A DNA stretch of 64,000 nucleotides, from the NCBI RefSeq assembly GCF_963678635.1, contig NC_087068.1:39023649-39087648 (forward strand), in the 5' to 3' direction. This document shows positions 36,201 to 41,440 of the stretch, one piece after another. Source of the DNA: Symsagittifera roscoffensis (Eukaryota; Xenacoelomorpha; Acoela; Convolutidae). The position numbers and the translations under genes were made by a program. The notes under the pieces are model-generated. The model made no database searches, was not told where the DNA came from, and saw nothing but the letters and a program-made list of their open reading frames with translations. Numbering within the stretch: position 1 is the first letter of the stretch; each line of letters begins with the position of its first letter.

Positions 36201-38901
36201 ATATATTTGTTACTTAAAAAACGGAAACGAACCGACGGAAACTAGGACAAAAACCGCGACAAATTTGAAGAAAATTATGTGAAAAAATAATTACTGCCTG
36301 AAACGAACTCAAATTATTCACTACTAAATAATTTTCAAGAAATTGAGCGTGTCAGCCATTGAGCATGAAATTTACCATTCCAACTAAACTGACCATTCTA
36401 TGAACATCGGGGCGGGGGGGGGGGTCTAGTACCCGGTTACAACACCCTTGCTAATAGCAAGGATAATAACATCTTGAAGACAACTGCACCATTACAAATA
36501 TTAGATATGGCATTTTTAGAGAAAAAAATAGCTGAGCCTTCAAGAAAAGTAACTGAGCCGTAAAACAACATCGTTCATTGACACTTGAAAAACTACTGAC
36601 ATCTGAGCGAAGGAGTCGTCGACATGAGAAGCGACCATTAGTTTGGAGTCATGCACTTCATCCTCTCCCTTCCGCTCTCCGATGGCCAGGATGAAGGTGG
36701 AGTTGTCGACATCTGACCATTTCACCACCAGATTTGTATGGTCAGCGTCGATTTTTGGCTTAATCATAAAAATCAAATTATATTAAATATTCAAATGTTC
36801 TAAGGATTATGCTTAAAAACACTACGGATAAGCGGAGACGACGCTATAAGTTCATTATCTCGCAGAAATCACAACCCCAACATGAAATACTTGGACTAAT
36901 GGGTTCATTCATTTGCTACTAGTCTTTCTACTGGGAACACTTTCAATAAAAACATATTTTGAAAGCCCCAATTTTGCCTATTTTATTTTGCTATTTGAGA
37001 GCGAAATTGCTCTTCCATTTGACAGTATATTTACAAATTGAACTTCAAAAAAAAACAGAGTAATTCTAAGGAGCATAACTTTTTGTATACTAAGTACTTT
37101 CCTAAACACGCATACAACATACCTACCACACACATCATAATTACGGAAAAAGGCACTTCGATAAATAATACTAAAAAATTGTAGAAAACACATCTTTAAA
37201 TCTAAGCATGAAAAAACACGATCGAACAAAATCATGATGCCTGTTTTAAAAGCCTTCTTCTGCACGCATGACTAAATTAAATTATTGGTGCATTCCCTCT
37301 AAGTTTTCATCTATATATTCAAATCAAAAGACACTTCAATTCAAAATGGTACTAAATTAAAACTACTTCTCAGCAAGACTCAGTGAAACGTACGAAAATT
37401 ATTTTATGGAAGAATTCATTGTGGATATGACGGTTAACGATTTTGACAGAATGAAATGTGGTGATTAGATCATAAAGTATGCACATACACGTGAAAAAAT
37501 GCATGCGATATATTTTAAACGCTCTGTTACTTTTAATGCTAAGCAGTTTTTTGACAACAATCGCATTTTTTGTCATATATTTGTACACAGAGGTGAAGCG
37601 GAGCTTCGCATCACTTGCGGTACAGAGAAAGCGTACCATTGCAAGCTACTAAATGGTCAGTGAGATGAAAATAACTCTTCTTAAAACTGAAAATATGAAA
37701 AAACTAATTGAAGAAAAACAGACTAGAAACACAACCACCAGCAACAAGCAAACTTTTAGTATTTTCCGAGCGTCCACTAAGCCAACAACACGTGGTTAGA
37801 CGCCAAATGATCCAAAAACAAAAATACCAAAAGAAAGGGTTGACAAAAAAAAAACGTTTTTTGAAATACGTAAAGTTCAATCTCAGAAAAACAGACGAAA
37901 AACACCCCCACTAGCATTGAGCAAGCTTTCGGTATTTTGCAAGGGTTCACTAAGCCGACAACACGTGGTTAGACGCCACATAAACTGAAAACAAAAAATA
38001 TGAAAAAAGAAATTAACAAAAAAAATCAAAAATTTGAACTTTTAACTTTTATACCACCAGCCGACGTGATTTAAAAAAAACATAAATCATTTTTTTTATC
38101 CTAATAGCGATGCAAAATAAGTTTACTAAACAGACAAAACAAGAGCCGAAATTACACAGACTGAATAAAATTTCTAAGCGAAAACAAACAACCAGAAAAA
38201 CGGAAGCAATCAAATTTTAAAACTCGAAATTTTTACAGCCCTCCTGAAATACACAAAAGCAATTAAAACAATGCCCTCGAATCTGCGCAATATAAATTGA
38301 ATAAGCCGGTATAAAATAAGCTGAACCCATTTAACCAATAAAATTTATTTAAATTATTAAAAATCAGAGTTGGAAAAATTTACTAACTACAGAACTTCCA
38401 AGCTGTTTGAATAAAAAACTCAAGCAAAGAAAACAAAACTGCTTGAAAAGCGTATACATAATATAAAAAGCAATTGGAAAAAAATGGAAACTGAGCCGAC
38501 AGAAATTGGGACAAAAGCCACAAATCCGAAAAAATCAGCACTTTTTCATTAAAAATATTTGACAAATTAATTACTACCTAAAATGATCCAAAAAGTACTT
38601 GTATTTGAATGTGAGCGTGTTCGCTTTTATATTGAAAGAAATACATGCAGTTAGTGATATACGAAAGTGATATAGTGAAAGTCTATATTCCGATTTGATA
38701 ACGCTTGCTCATCGCAAGCGAAATCATTCGGTTGCATATTAGATTTGAAAAAGAAGAAAAATTATAAATTTGTTAACAGAGACGTATGCTTACCTCTTTG
38801 TGGGAAATTTTAGGAGAAACTGTAGCGTCACATGTCACTTCCAGTTGAGTTTGAAGAAAGATACCGCAAATGCAGATAGATAGCCACTGGAGAAAGTCCA
38901 T
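389..38901 (-). CDS. SORL1: SORL1/LR11-like sorting receptor, 20 exons, 3' end outside window
   Basis: Multi-domain type I sorting receptor; in the known family it moves cargo between Golgi, endosomes and cell surface. Twenty exons join in phase with GT-AG introns to give 1284 codons: 38794-38901, 36601-36758, 34190-34430, 33616-33683, 33230-33413, 31776-31901, 31007-31218, 30353-30572, 29339-29575, 28629-29065, 27390-27549, 26635-26952, 24701-24837, 24355-24453, 23802-24069, 21684-21846, 20632-20814, 11155-11273, 2201-2397, 389-605. Domains: signal peptide (1 to about 22), Vps10 propeller with Asp-box motifs such as SSDYGSTW and YDHGNTW, cysteine-rich 10CC module (about 640-720), YWTD propeller (about 760-1045), EGF-like module (about 1050-1105), then LDLR class A repeats. 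The order Vps10, class B, EGF, class A is diagnostic of SORL1 rather than sortilin or SORCS. The remaining class A repeats, FNIII domains, membrane segment and tail must lie left of position 1. Splice sites were placed by eye. Confidence 0.9.
857..1295 (+). mobile_element. TIR element copy 1 (about 440 bp, MITE-like)
   Basis: Non-coding repeat bounded by the inverted repeat AAGAGTAATGAACG at the left and TGTTCATTACTC at the right. One of six copies in the introns of this gene. A TATTTAAGAG motif precedes the right TIR. Confidence 0.7.
1690..2145 (+). repeat. Interspersed repeat with hairpin 3' end (partial copy)
   Basis: The right end reads TTTGCGACTTAAGTTGGAAAAAA, then a palindromic CACAAGCATTGCTTGTGT and AATA. 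The same right end occurs near 19475, 19735 and 23663, so this is a 3' portion of that repeat family. Confidence 0.5.
2201..2397 (-). CDS. SORL1: SORL1-like exon 19: LDLR class A repeats 2-3
   Basis: 197 nt between acceptor TTTCAG and donor GTGAGT, leaving phase 2. It encodes all of repeat 2, with an acidic insertion ([12 protein letters not shown]), and the first half of repeat 3 ([18 protein letters not shown]). Confidence 0.9.
2996..3065 (-). repeat. tRNA-derived SINE head
   Basis: Read on the minus strand this has a RNA polymerase III B box (GGTTCGAATCC, exact) and a degraded A box (TGTGGTTGAGAGGG) at tRNA spacing. It lacks a clean acceptor stem, so it is a SINE head rather than a tRNA gene. 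Confidence 0.6.
3166..3235 (-). repeat. tRNA-Lys-like SINE head
   Basis: On the minus strand: A box TGGCTAAGTGG, anticodon arm GAGACTCTTAATCTTTAG with CTT anticodon as in tRNA-Lys, and a mutated B box GGATCGTATCC. Same family as the copy at 2996. Confidence 0.65.
3800..4700 (+). pseudogene. LINE (Jockey/CR1-like) reverse transcriptase relic
   Basis: One open segment (3939-4247) encodes reverse transcriptase motifs [20 protein letters not shown] and [19 protein letters not shown], typical of non-LTR elements. Downstream pieces in other frames still show a PQGS..GPL-like motif (about 4335) and a LGFTLDS-like motif (about 4470). Frameshifts and stops make it dead. It lies antisense in the SORL1 intron 18. 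The endonuclease part is not visible. Confidence 0.75.
4720..7010. other. Intron sequence with a (TA)n microsatellite
   Basis: AT-rich intron 18 sequence with a TA dinucleotide run at about 6204-6232 and a short ATG trinucleotide run near 5410. I see no gene or named repeat. Confidence 0.5.
7011..7484 (+). mobile_element. TIR element copy 2
   Basis: Left TIR AAGAGTAATGAACT, right TIR CGTTCATTACTCT. The body matches copy 1, with an extra short duplication around 7370-7420. Confidence 0.65.
8040..8840 (+). repeat. Degenerate tandem repeat, period about 180 bp
   Basis: Recurring blocks: a CCGAGGGTCA motif, TGTGTAAAAAAA, GCTTATGCAGG, CTCACAACCT, and ATTTGGG..G followed by TTTTTGAGAAAA. About four diverged units. 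Confidence 0.6.
9960..10760 (+). repeat. Degenerate tandem repeat, period about 90 bp
   Basis: Each unit has AGCAAG, AAGCTATGAAACTTTGAA, ATTTCATAG and GAATCGG in that order. About eight diverged units can be followed. Confidence 0.6.
10910..11030 (+). repeat. TAGATAT/AGATAA simple repeat
   Basis: Repeats of TTAGATA grade into AAGATAA units just left of exon 18. Simple-sequence DNA with no visible function. Confidence 0.7.
11155..11273 (-). CDS. SORL1: SORL1-like exon 18: first LDLR class A repeat
   Basis: 119 nt between acceptor TTGAAG and donor GTATGT. It holds one complete class A repeat; [16 protein letters not shown] has the calcium-binding acidic cluster. The introns on either side are about 9.4 and 8.8 kb. 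Confidence 0.9.
11274..12500. other. Intron 17 sequence without recognised features
   Basis: AT-rich sequence between exon 18 and the minisatellite array. Short open frames here are not supported by codon structure or splice sites. Confidence 0.5.
12500..14000 (+). repeat. Minisatellite array 1, period about 150-165 bp
   Basis: About nine diverged units, each with CATATCTCGAAAACT, TTGAGCAGTCATATTTGG, GGCAAGATT.GCAACCC, GAGAGTAC.CTGACAGC and ACAGGGTTG.GAATTTCAAA. One unit near 13020 is inverted. The same unit forms array 2 at 17560. The array is followed by a shared segment and a GATA tract. Confidence 0.75.
14050..14215 (+). repeat. Shared tail and (GATA)n tract after minisatellite array 1
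   Basis: ACGATATAGCTTAACC followed by a TGGCAAGA segment and TAGATAGATAGATAGATAGA. The GATATAGCTTAA segment also follows array 2 at 18827, so array and tail move as one element. Confidence 0.6.
15000..16030. other. Intron sequence without recognised features
   Basis: AT-rich intron 17 sequence. A partial TIR-element body (GAAACTA..GTCCTTCACGTTTT) lies just before it, near 14940-15000. Confidence 0.4.
16032..16182 (+). mobile_element. Foldback element with CCAAGTTAAC ends, copy 1
   Basis: Starts GGACCAAGTTAACATCCTCC and ends CTTAACTTGGTC, with an internal inverted copy GGGAGGATGTTAACTTGGG at 16070-16087. Non-coding, about 150 bp. Confidence 0.6.
16687..16985. repeat. Interlocked inverted repeats A-B-A'-B'
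   Basis: Segment A (16687-16770) is the near-perfect reverse complement of 16838-16920, and segment B (16771-16830) is the near-perfect reverse complement of 16927-16985. The order A, B, A', B' differs from a plain palindrome, which would give A, B, B', A'. Confidence 0.8.
17560..18830 (+). repeat. Minisatellite array 2, period about 150-165 bp
   Basis: About eight units of the same repeat as array 1: GAGCAGTCACATTTGG at 18070 and 18365, GAGAACCCTGACAGCGCCC near 18240, and so on. It ends in GCGATATAGCTTAA, as array 1 does. Confidence 0.75.
18940..19475 (+). repeat. Interspersed repeat containing a tRNA-like SINE head
   Basis: Carries a minus-strand tRNA-like block at about 18973-19050 (B box GGTTCGAATCGG) and ends in GCGTCTTAGGTTGGAAAAAA and a CGCATGTGTAATC terminus. 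It aligns along its length with 23097-23663. Confidence 0.55.
19804..19900 (+). repeat. (GATA)n microsatellite
   Basis: Imperfect GATA array of about 95 bp, preceded by GACATGGCGAGATTG, which resembles the tails of the minisatellite elements. Confidence 0.8.
20093..20263 (-). mobile_element. Foldback element with CCAAGTTAAC ends, copy 2
   Basis: Ends are GGATCAAGTTAACACCCTCC and GGAGGATGTTAACTTGGTCC, with an internal AACCAAGTTAACATCC. It is the element at 16032 in the opposite orientation; both share a CAGCCAATC core and ACATGTAGTG/ACATGCAG blocks. Confidence 0.6.
20632..20814 (-). CDS. SORL1: SORL1-like exon 17: EGF-like module
   Basis: 183 nt between acceptor TTCCAG and donor GTACAC, phase 1 to phase 1. 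[15 protein letters not shown] is the classic EGF-like module that follows LDLR class B propellers. Confidence 0.92.
20927..21386 (+). mobile_element. TIR element copy 3
   Basis: Left TIR AGAGTCAATGAACG and right TIR CGTTCATCGACTCT. GACCTATATAAGAG lies just inside the right TIR. Confidence 0.7.
21684..21846 (-). CDS. SORL1: SORL1-like exon 16: last YWTD blade
   Basis: 163 nt after acceptor ATTCAG, ending at donor GTTAGT, leaving phase 1. It encodes [18 protein letters not shown], the last propeller blade before the EGF module. Confidence 0.82.
22028..22070 (+). repeat. Hairpin terminus of interspersed repeat family
   Basis: ACACAGGCGAAGCGGAATTT followed by CGCACCACTTGCG resembles the left ends at 23097 and 37588. 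Confidence 0.4.
22290..23000 (+). repeat. Tandem repeat, period about 165 bp
   Basis: Units begin at about 22310, 22445, 22607, 22778 and 22944. Each has GAACAGCACTTGCACTTGCA, CTACAATGAAAGTTGC, AAAAAATCAGTGATGAGGCA and CAATCTTTGAGCAGA. Open frames inside it are by-products of the repeat. Confidence 0.7.
23097..23663 (+). repeat. Interspersed repeat, fullest copy (about 570 bp)
   Basis: Begins near GGGCTTCGCAAACACTTGCG and ends with the hairpin ACACTTTGCTTCGCAAGTGT followed by AA. Contains an inverted tRNA A-box-like segment at about 23205-23245. Related copies at 1690-2145, 18940-19475 and 37588. Confidence 0.55.
23802..24069 (-). CDS. SORL1: SORL1-like exon 15: YWTD propeller
   Basis: 268 nt between acceptor TTTCAG and donor GTCAGA. 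It has two class B signatures, YIFWMEWS and [20 protein letters not shown]. The donor is the least certain of this group. Confidence 0.87.
24355..24453 (-). CDS. SORL1: SORL1-like exon 14: YWTD propeller
   Basis: 99 nt between acceptor GACTAG and donor GTAAGA. It encodes [20 protein letters not shown], the typical LDLR class B connecting strand. Confidence 0.88.
24701..24837 (-). CDS. SORL1: SORL1-like exon 13: YWTD propeller
   Basis: 137 nt between acceptor TTTCAG and donor GTAAAC. It encodes the class B repeat [18 protein letters not shown]. The longer open frame here (24539-24862) is in a different frame and is not the coding one. Confidence 0.88.
25095..26290 (+). pseudogene. LINE reverse transcriptase relic, 5' truncated
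   Basis: Fragments of a non-LTR reverse transcriptase in more than one frame: [17 protein letters not shown] (about 25135), [13 protein letters not shown] and the catalytic LYADDTA (25224-25469), then [19 protein letters not shown] and the thumb-region segment (25607-26029). Stops and frameshifts separate them. A further weak segment to about 26290 may be its C-terminus. It lies antisense in SORL1 intron 12 and differs from the relic at 3800. Confidence 0.82.
26635..26952 (-). CDS. SORL1: SORL1-like exon 12: end of 10CC, start of YWTD propeller
   Basis: 318 nt, 106 codons, between acceptor TTTTAG (GTGTTTAG) and donor GTTTGA, phase 0 at both ends. [10 protein letters not shown] closes the 10CC module; the following residues begin the class B propeller. 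Confidence 0.88.
27390..27549 (-). CDS. SORL1: SORL1-like exon 11: 10CC module
   Basis: 160 nt between acceptor ATCTAG and donor GTACAA. Cysteines in [17 protein letters not shown] line up with the SORL1 10CC motif CSCTREDYECDFGF. Confidence 0.9.
27739..28488 (+). mobile_element. TIR element copy 4, with internal insertion
   Basis: Left TIR AGAGTCAATGAACG, right TIR CGTTCATGGACTCT, with ACCTATATAAGAG inside the right end. About 270 bp near 28095-28370 are absent from the other copies. Confidence 0.68.
28629..29065 (-). CDS. SORL1: SORL1-like exon 10: end of Vps10 propeller, 10CC start
   Basis: The longest exon, 437 nt, between acceptor TTTCAG and donor GTAAGT. It encodes the last Asp box ([18 protein letters not shown]) and the beginning of the cysteine-rich 10CC module ([20 protein letters not shown]). 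Confidence 0.92.
29339..29575 (-). CDS. SORL1: SORL1-like exon 9: Vps10 domain
   Basis: 237 nt, 79 codons, between acceptor ATTCAG and donor GTAAGT. It carries [19 protein letters not shown], equivalent to the SAPGLIIATGSVG segment of vertebrate SORL1, and an Asp-box-like SVNGGISF. Confidence 0.9.
29790..30239 (+). mobile_element. TIR element copy 5
   Basis: Left TIR AAGAGTAATGAACG and right TIR CGTTCATTACTCTT are perfect inverted repeats. GACCTATATAAGAG precedes the right TIR. Confidence 0.75.
30353..30572 (-). CDS. SORL1: SORL1-like exon 8: Vps10 domain
   Basis: 220 nt between acceptor TTTTAG and donor GTTAGT. Motifs [14 protein letters not shown] and [12 protein letters not shown] (a modified Asp box) match the middle of SORL1 Vps10. 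Confidence 0.88.
31007..31218 (-). CDS. SORL1: SORL1-like exon 7: Vps10 domain
   Basis: 212 nt after acceptor TTTTAG, ending at donor GTCACG; enters phase 0, leaves phase 2. It contains [16 protein letters not shown], closely matching the SORL1 blade that reads IADASEDQVFV in vertebrates. Confidence 0.88.
31776..31901 (-). CDS. SORL1: SORL1-like exon 6: Vps10 domain
   Basis: 126 nt, exactly 42 codons, between acceptor TTTTAG and donor GTTAGT. It encodes [18 protein letters not shown], the Vps10 blade between exons 5 and 7. The opposite strand also has an open frame here (31794-32165), which I treat as a shadow. Confidence 0.8.
32295..32740 (+). mobile_element. TIR element copy 6
   Basis: Left TIR AAGAGTATTGAACG, right TIR CGTTCAGTACTCTT. 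GGACCTTTATAAGAG is the TATA-like box here. Confidence 0.7.
33230..33413 (-). CDS. SORL1: SORL1-like exon 5: Vps10 domain
   Basis: 184 nt between acceptor ATGCAG and donor GTGGGT. The motif [10 protein letters not shown] is nearly the vertebrate SORL1 sequence at this place. Confidence 0.88.
33616..33683 (-). CDS. SORL1: SORL1-like exon 4: Vps10 Asp box
   Basis: A 68-nt exon between acceptor CTGTAG and donor GTAAGA. It encodes [17 protein letters not shown], a canonical Vps10 Asp box (S-x-D-x-G-x-T-W). Confidence 0.88.
34190..34430 (-). CDS. SORL1: SORL1-like exon 3: Vps10 domain
   Basis: 241 nt between acceptor TACAAG and donor GTGAGC; restores phase 0. It contains [18 protein letters not shown] and [14 protein letters not shown], matching the blade of SORL1 Vps10 ahead of the first Asp box. 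A stretch of about 20 residues present in vertebrate SORL1 before this point appears shortened here. Confidence 0.8.
34431..36600 (-). other. SORL1 intron 2, no recognised features
   Basis: AT-rich intron sequence. Open frames of 60-90 codons here show no family motif and lack paired splice sites. Confidence 0.5.
36601..36758 (-). CDS. SORL1: SORL1-like exon 2: start of Vps10 domain
   Basis: 158 nt after acceptor ATTAAG, ending at donor GTCAGT, entering phase 0 and leaving phase 2. It encodes the first propeller strands (motif [19 protein letters not shown]), which match the opening of the SORL1 Vps10 domain. Confidence 0.8.
36759..37587 (-). other. SORL1 intron 1, right part, no recognised features
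   Basis: AT-rich intron sequence downstream of exon 1 in the gene's direction. Nothing recognised. Confidence 0.45.
37588..37632 (+). repeat. Hairpin terminus of interspersed repeat family
   Basis: ACAGAGGTGAAGCGGAGCTT then CGCATCACTTGCGGTACA, matching the left ends at 22028 and 23097. Confidence 0.45.
37690..37990 (+). repeat. Two-unit tandem repeat, period about 180 bp
   Basis: CCACTAAGCC.ACAACACGTGG followed by TTAGACGCCA occurs at about 37770 and 37948, with matching flanks (GAAAAACAGACGAAAAAC). Confidence 0.65.
37991..38793 (-). other. SORL1 intron 1, left part, no recognised features
   Basis: AT-rich intron sequence up to the exon 1 donor. Nothing recognised. Confidence 0.45.
38794..38901 (-). 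CDS. SORL1: SORL1-like exon 1: start codon and signal peptide
   Basis: Thirty-six codons from ATG at 38901, ending at donor GTAAGC, phase 0. The N-terminus ([17 protein letters not shown]) is a short hydrophobic signal peptide. No furin-type dibasic propeptide site follows, unlike vertebrate SORL1. Confidence 0.85.
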
Positions 38902-38943
38902 AATAGCAATTCAGTAATTTACTTTCAAGCGCACATCATGTCT
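38902..38943 (-). promoter_or_regulatory. 5' leader of SORL1-like mRNA with acceptor-like site and uORF
   Basis: On the minus strand a T-rich run ending in TTTTTTAG (AG at 38942-38943) lies about 40 nt upstream of the start codon, so a 5' exon, or a spliced leader, could join here. The leader contains a five-codon uORF, ATG ATG TGC GCT TGA, at 38925-38939. Role inferred. Confidence 0.4.
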
Positions 38944-39067
38944 AAAAAATAATTAAAATAAAAGCAACTTAGTATGATATTTCATGCCATTTATATAGAA
39001 AAAGAATCACAAACAGGAAATAAAAATTTTGAAATACTGCATTTATCCGAATAAAGCTGTACACCCA

Positions 39068-39073
39068 TTTAAT
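39068..39073 (-). terminator. Possible poly(A) signal of DYNLRB
   Basis: ATTAAA on the minus strand about 185 nt after the DYNLRB stop codon; no AATAAA was seen between the two genes. Confidence 0.35.
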
Positions 39074-39258
39074 TTACAAAATTGCACACCCACTATAATT
39101 ACAAAAAAAAAACATTGTATATATTTTCTGTACAAGAAATTGTAATGCTCGTTGTAACATTCAAGAAAATGTACACTCCAACTTAAAGCACACTTCGACA
39201 AATACTGTCAGGAATTTCAACAGGAAAGCTCTAATTTGTACCAATATTGCTAGTATTG

Positions 39259-39552
39259 CTACTCGGAGGTCGGATTCTGAATGACAACAAGACTAAAATC
39301 TTTGTCCGGTGCAATCAGGATCTCATTTTTCTTGGATCTTATCCTTATAAAGGTCACTTGATTGCCAGGATCAATGTCTCTGATCATTCGATTGCATTTG
39401 TCAGCTAGTGCATGCTCGCAATGAGCATAATGATTGGTAACCGAAGCATCCATATTGGATCTAATCGGAATTCCATCATGGCTACACACAATTACCCCTT
39501 CAACACCTTTGTGTTGTTGGATCCGTTTGATAGTCTCTTCCACTTCACTCAT
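39259..39552 (-). CDS. DYNLRB: Dynein light chain roadblock (DYNLRB/LC7)
   Basis: A 97-residue protein, the normal length for this family (96 in human). It belongs to the roadblock light chains, which dimerise and bind the dynein intermediate chain in cytoplasmic and ciliary dynein. The N-terminus MSEVEETIKRIQQHKGVEGV and the C-terminal half IRIRSKKNEILIAPDKDF and VVIQNP are near-identical to animal DYNLRB. The reading frame is uninterrupted and lacks introns, so it is either a naturally single-exon gene or a functional retrocopy. It lies on the same strand as SORL1, 357 bp upstream of its start codon. An acceptor-like TTATTTTAG lies at about 39597-39606, 45 nt upstream of the ATG. Confidence 0.94.
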   Translation of the reverse strand: MSEVEETIKRIQQHKGVEGVIVCSHDGIPIRSNMDASVTNHYAHCEHALADKCNRMIRDIDPGNQVTFIRIRSKKNEILIAPDKDFSLVVIQNPTSE

Positions 39553-39651
39553 GATTGTAGCAGGCAGCCGATGGTAGGTTTACAAAAGAAAACTATCTAA
39601 AATAATTATCGACGTGTAAACTTATTAATTAGTTTTATGATTGATATCATG

Positions 39652-40234
39652 ATCATCGTTCGCTGGTCATCAAGTTGCCACCTACAACTGAACTCTCAGC
39701 TTCCTTTGATTCACTGGAAGCTGCGTCGGACAATCAATTCTGCCAAAAATCATCTCATCACTGGAGAAATTTGACGATAGTGGTACTAGAAAAGCCTGCT
39801 GCCAGTTTTGTGTCACTTGATGCCTGCAAGACATGTAAGAAAAGCACTTGGAAACAACAAAATTTTCCTCTGTCTGCTGTGATGCAGTGTTCTATTACAC
39901 TACACAGCGCACCAAAATAGAAAAAGAAACTATCGAAGCGCTTTTGAAGGTTCACATGAATCTATTGACAATTTGTAACAGGTGTGTGAACAATCACAGA
40001 GATGTAGCAGTGGGAACACTTGGTTCCAACAAAATTATCAAAGAGTGTCAGCAGACATTCAAAAGCAGATGTCAGCGGAGCGAAATAGCGAAAGCCCTCG
40101 AAGACAAGATAACTGAAATTTCTGGACAAGTCCCAGAAAACGGTGTTTCAGACTTCAAAGACAGCTTGCACACATGTGCCAAGCGGATAACTGCCCCACT
40201 TGCGATACCACACACATCTAGCATTGCAAGCTAG
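39652..40234 (+). CDS. Unrecognised two-exon gene, 53-nt intron
   Basis: Two open segments in different frames (39652-39833 and 39887-40234) become one frame when a candidate intron is removed: donor GTAAGAAAAG at 39834, polypyrimidine TTTTCCTCTGTCTGCTG, acceptor GATGCAG at 39886. The C-terminal segment (EALLKVHMNLLTICNRCVNN, then ALEDKITEISGQVPEN) looks like alpha-helical protein and ends in TAG at 40232-40234. I do not recognise the family. No in-frame ATG was found in exon 1, so a further 5' exon is missing or it is a broken copy. It is divergent to DYNLRB and ends about 290 bp before the retrotransposon. Confidence 0.45.
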
Positions 40235-40525
40235 CAGACAGAAAATGAAACAAAAGCCACTCAGTCGAAAAATAATTAGAACTTTTCGAAAAAACTATAA
40301 TTACAAAACTTTCAGAAAATTGTCTGGAATGATGTTTTTACGCTCCCCTCCTCCCCGGAAACACACAAAAGCTTGAAATCTATTTTTCCTTTAAAACAAC
40401 GCTTAACTAGGTCACGTAATCGATAAAACCAGCAAAAACAATTGAAGCCAAACAAACCAGCAAAAAAACTACTAACTTTGTAAGTTTACAAACTACAGTA
40501 ACATATCAAACTATTTCAGTTACAA

Positions 40526-41410
40526 TGTGCCATTCTGCCAGATGGCACAGCGCAACCTTCCGGCGACACGAGAAAAAACGAATAGAGGCCTTATTAACGA
40601 AAAAGTATTGCGAAGGAGGGTAGGAATATTCTAGAATTTTTATTTTCAAAATTTCGATCGGAAGGGGAATATTTCTCAGAAATACAAAAAAGACGGCCAT
40701 TTTGACTGAAAAGGACGAAAAAACAGAACAACGACAAATATTGTGAAAAACGGTCGCACAAGAGACGAAAAACACGAAGCCTCTTATCGTGGCAACAAAG
40801 CACGATAAGACCCTTATCAGCGGATATTAGTGGGGAAGGAAGCTTCAGTGTGGAAGGAATATACCACGGAACCCTCCCGTGCCACAAATTGGAAGAGATA
40901 AGAACGTTATCTCAGGAAGATTACGGGAGCGGAGGCTTGGTCCCCCAGAGACTGTTTTATGTGAAGGGACTATATAAAACTAACTTTGTAGCTACTTGGA
41001 TGTCGTAGAAGTCTAAATTAACACCGGTATAATTTGATGTTTTAGAATATGAGTAGCTAGAAAGAGGAAAGGGTCAATCCATCTCCAATGGATTTAATAT
41101 AGAACTGTCACACAAAAACATGTTAAAATAGGTTGTTCGACCCGTGTTTTTAATGACAATCACGTAATCTGAGGATCCGAGACTCAGCTATGTGGTTGTG
41201 TTCGCATGTAAACGAAAGCTGATCAAAAGTCGCTTGACTGATGGCCTAAAAAATAGTAACTTTTTACTTAGCCCTAAACAGACCAGAAAATCAACTGGCA
41301 AGGTCGAGACGGTGAAAAACGAGTAGGATTAAGGTAACTGACGCCTGCCAGTCGTTAATAGGTACTTTTTCTACGCTCCGTAGCTGTGTAGTATGTGGGC
41401 GAATGTTACA
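40526..41410 (+). repeat. 5' LTR (885 bp)
   Basis: Matches 63029-63913 along its full length. A TATA box (TATATAAAAC) at 40971 probably sets the U3/R start. Ends at GAATGTTACA, after which the two LTR contexts diverge. Confidence 0.95.
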
Positions 41411-41422
41411 TAGACGTTTTTA

Positions 41423-41440
41423 TGGCGCTCCTGGGTGGGC
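41423..41440 (+). other. Candidate primer binding site
   Basis: TGGCGCTCCTGGGTGGGC begins with the TGG expected to pair with a tRNA 3' CCA, 12 nt after the LTR. I could not name the tRNA, and the gap is longer than usual. Confidence 0.35.
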
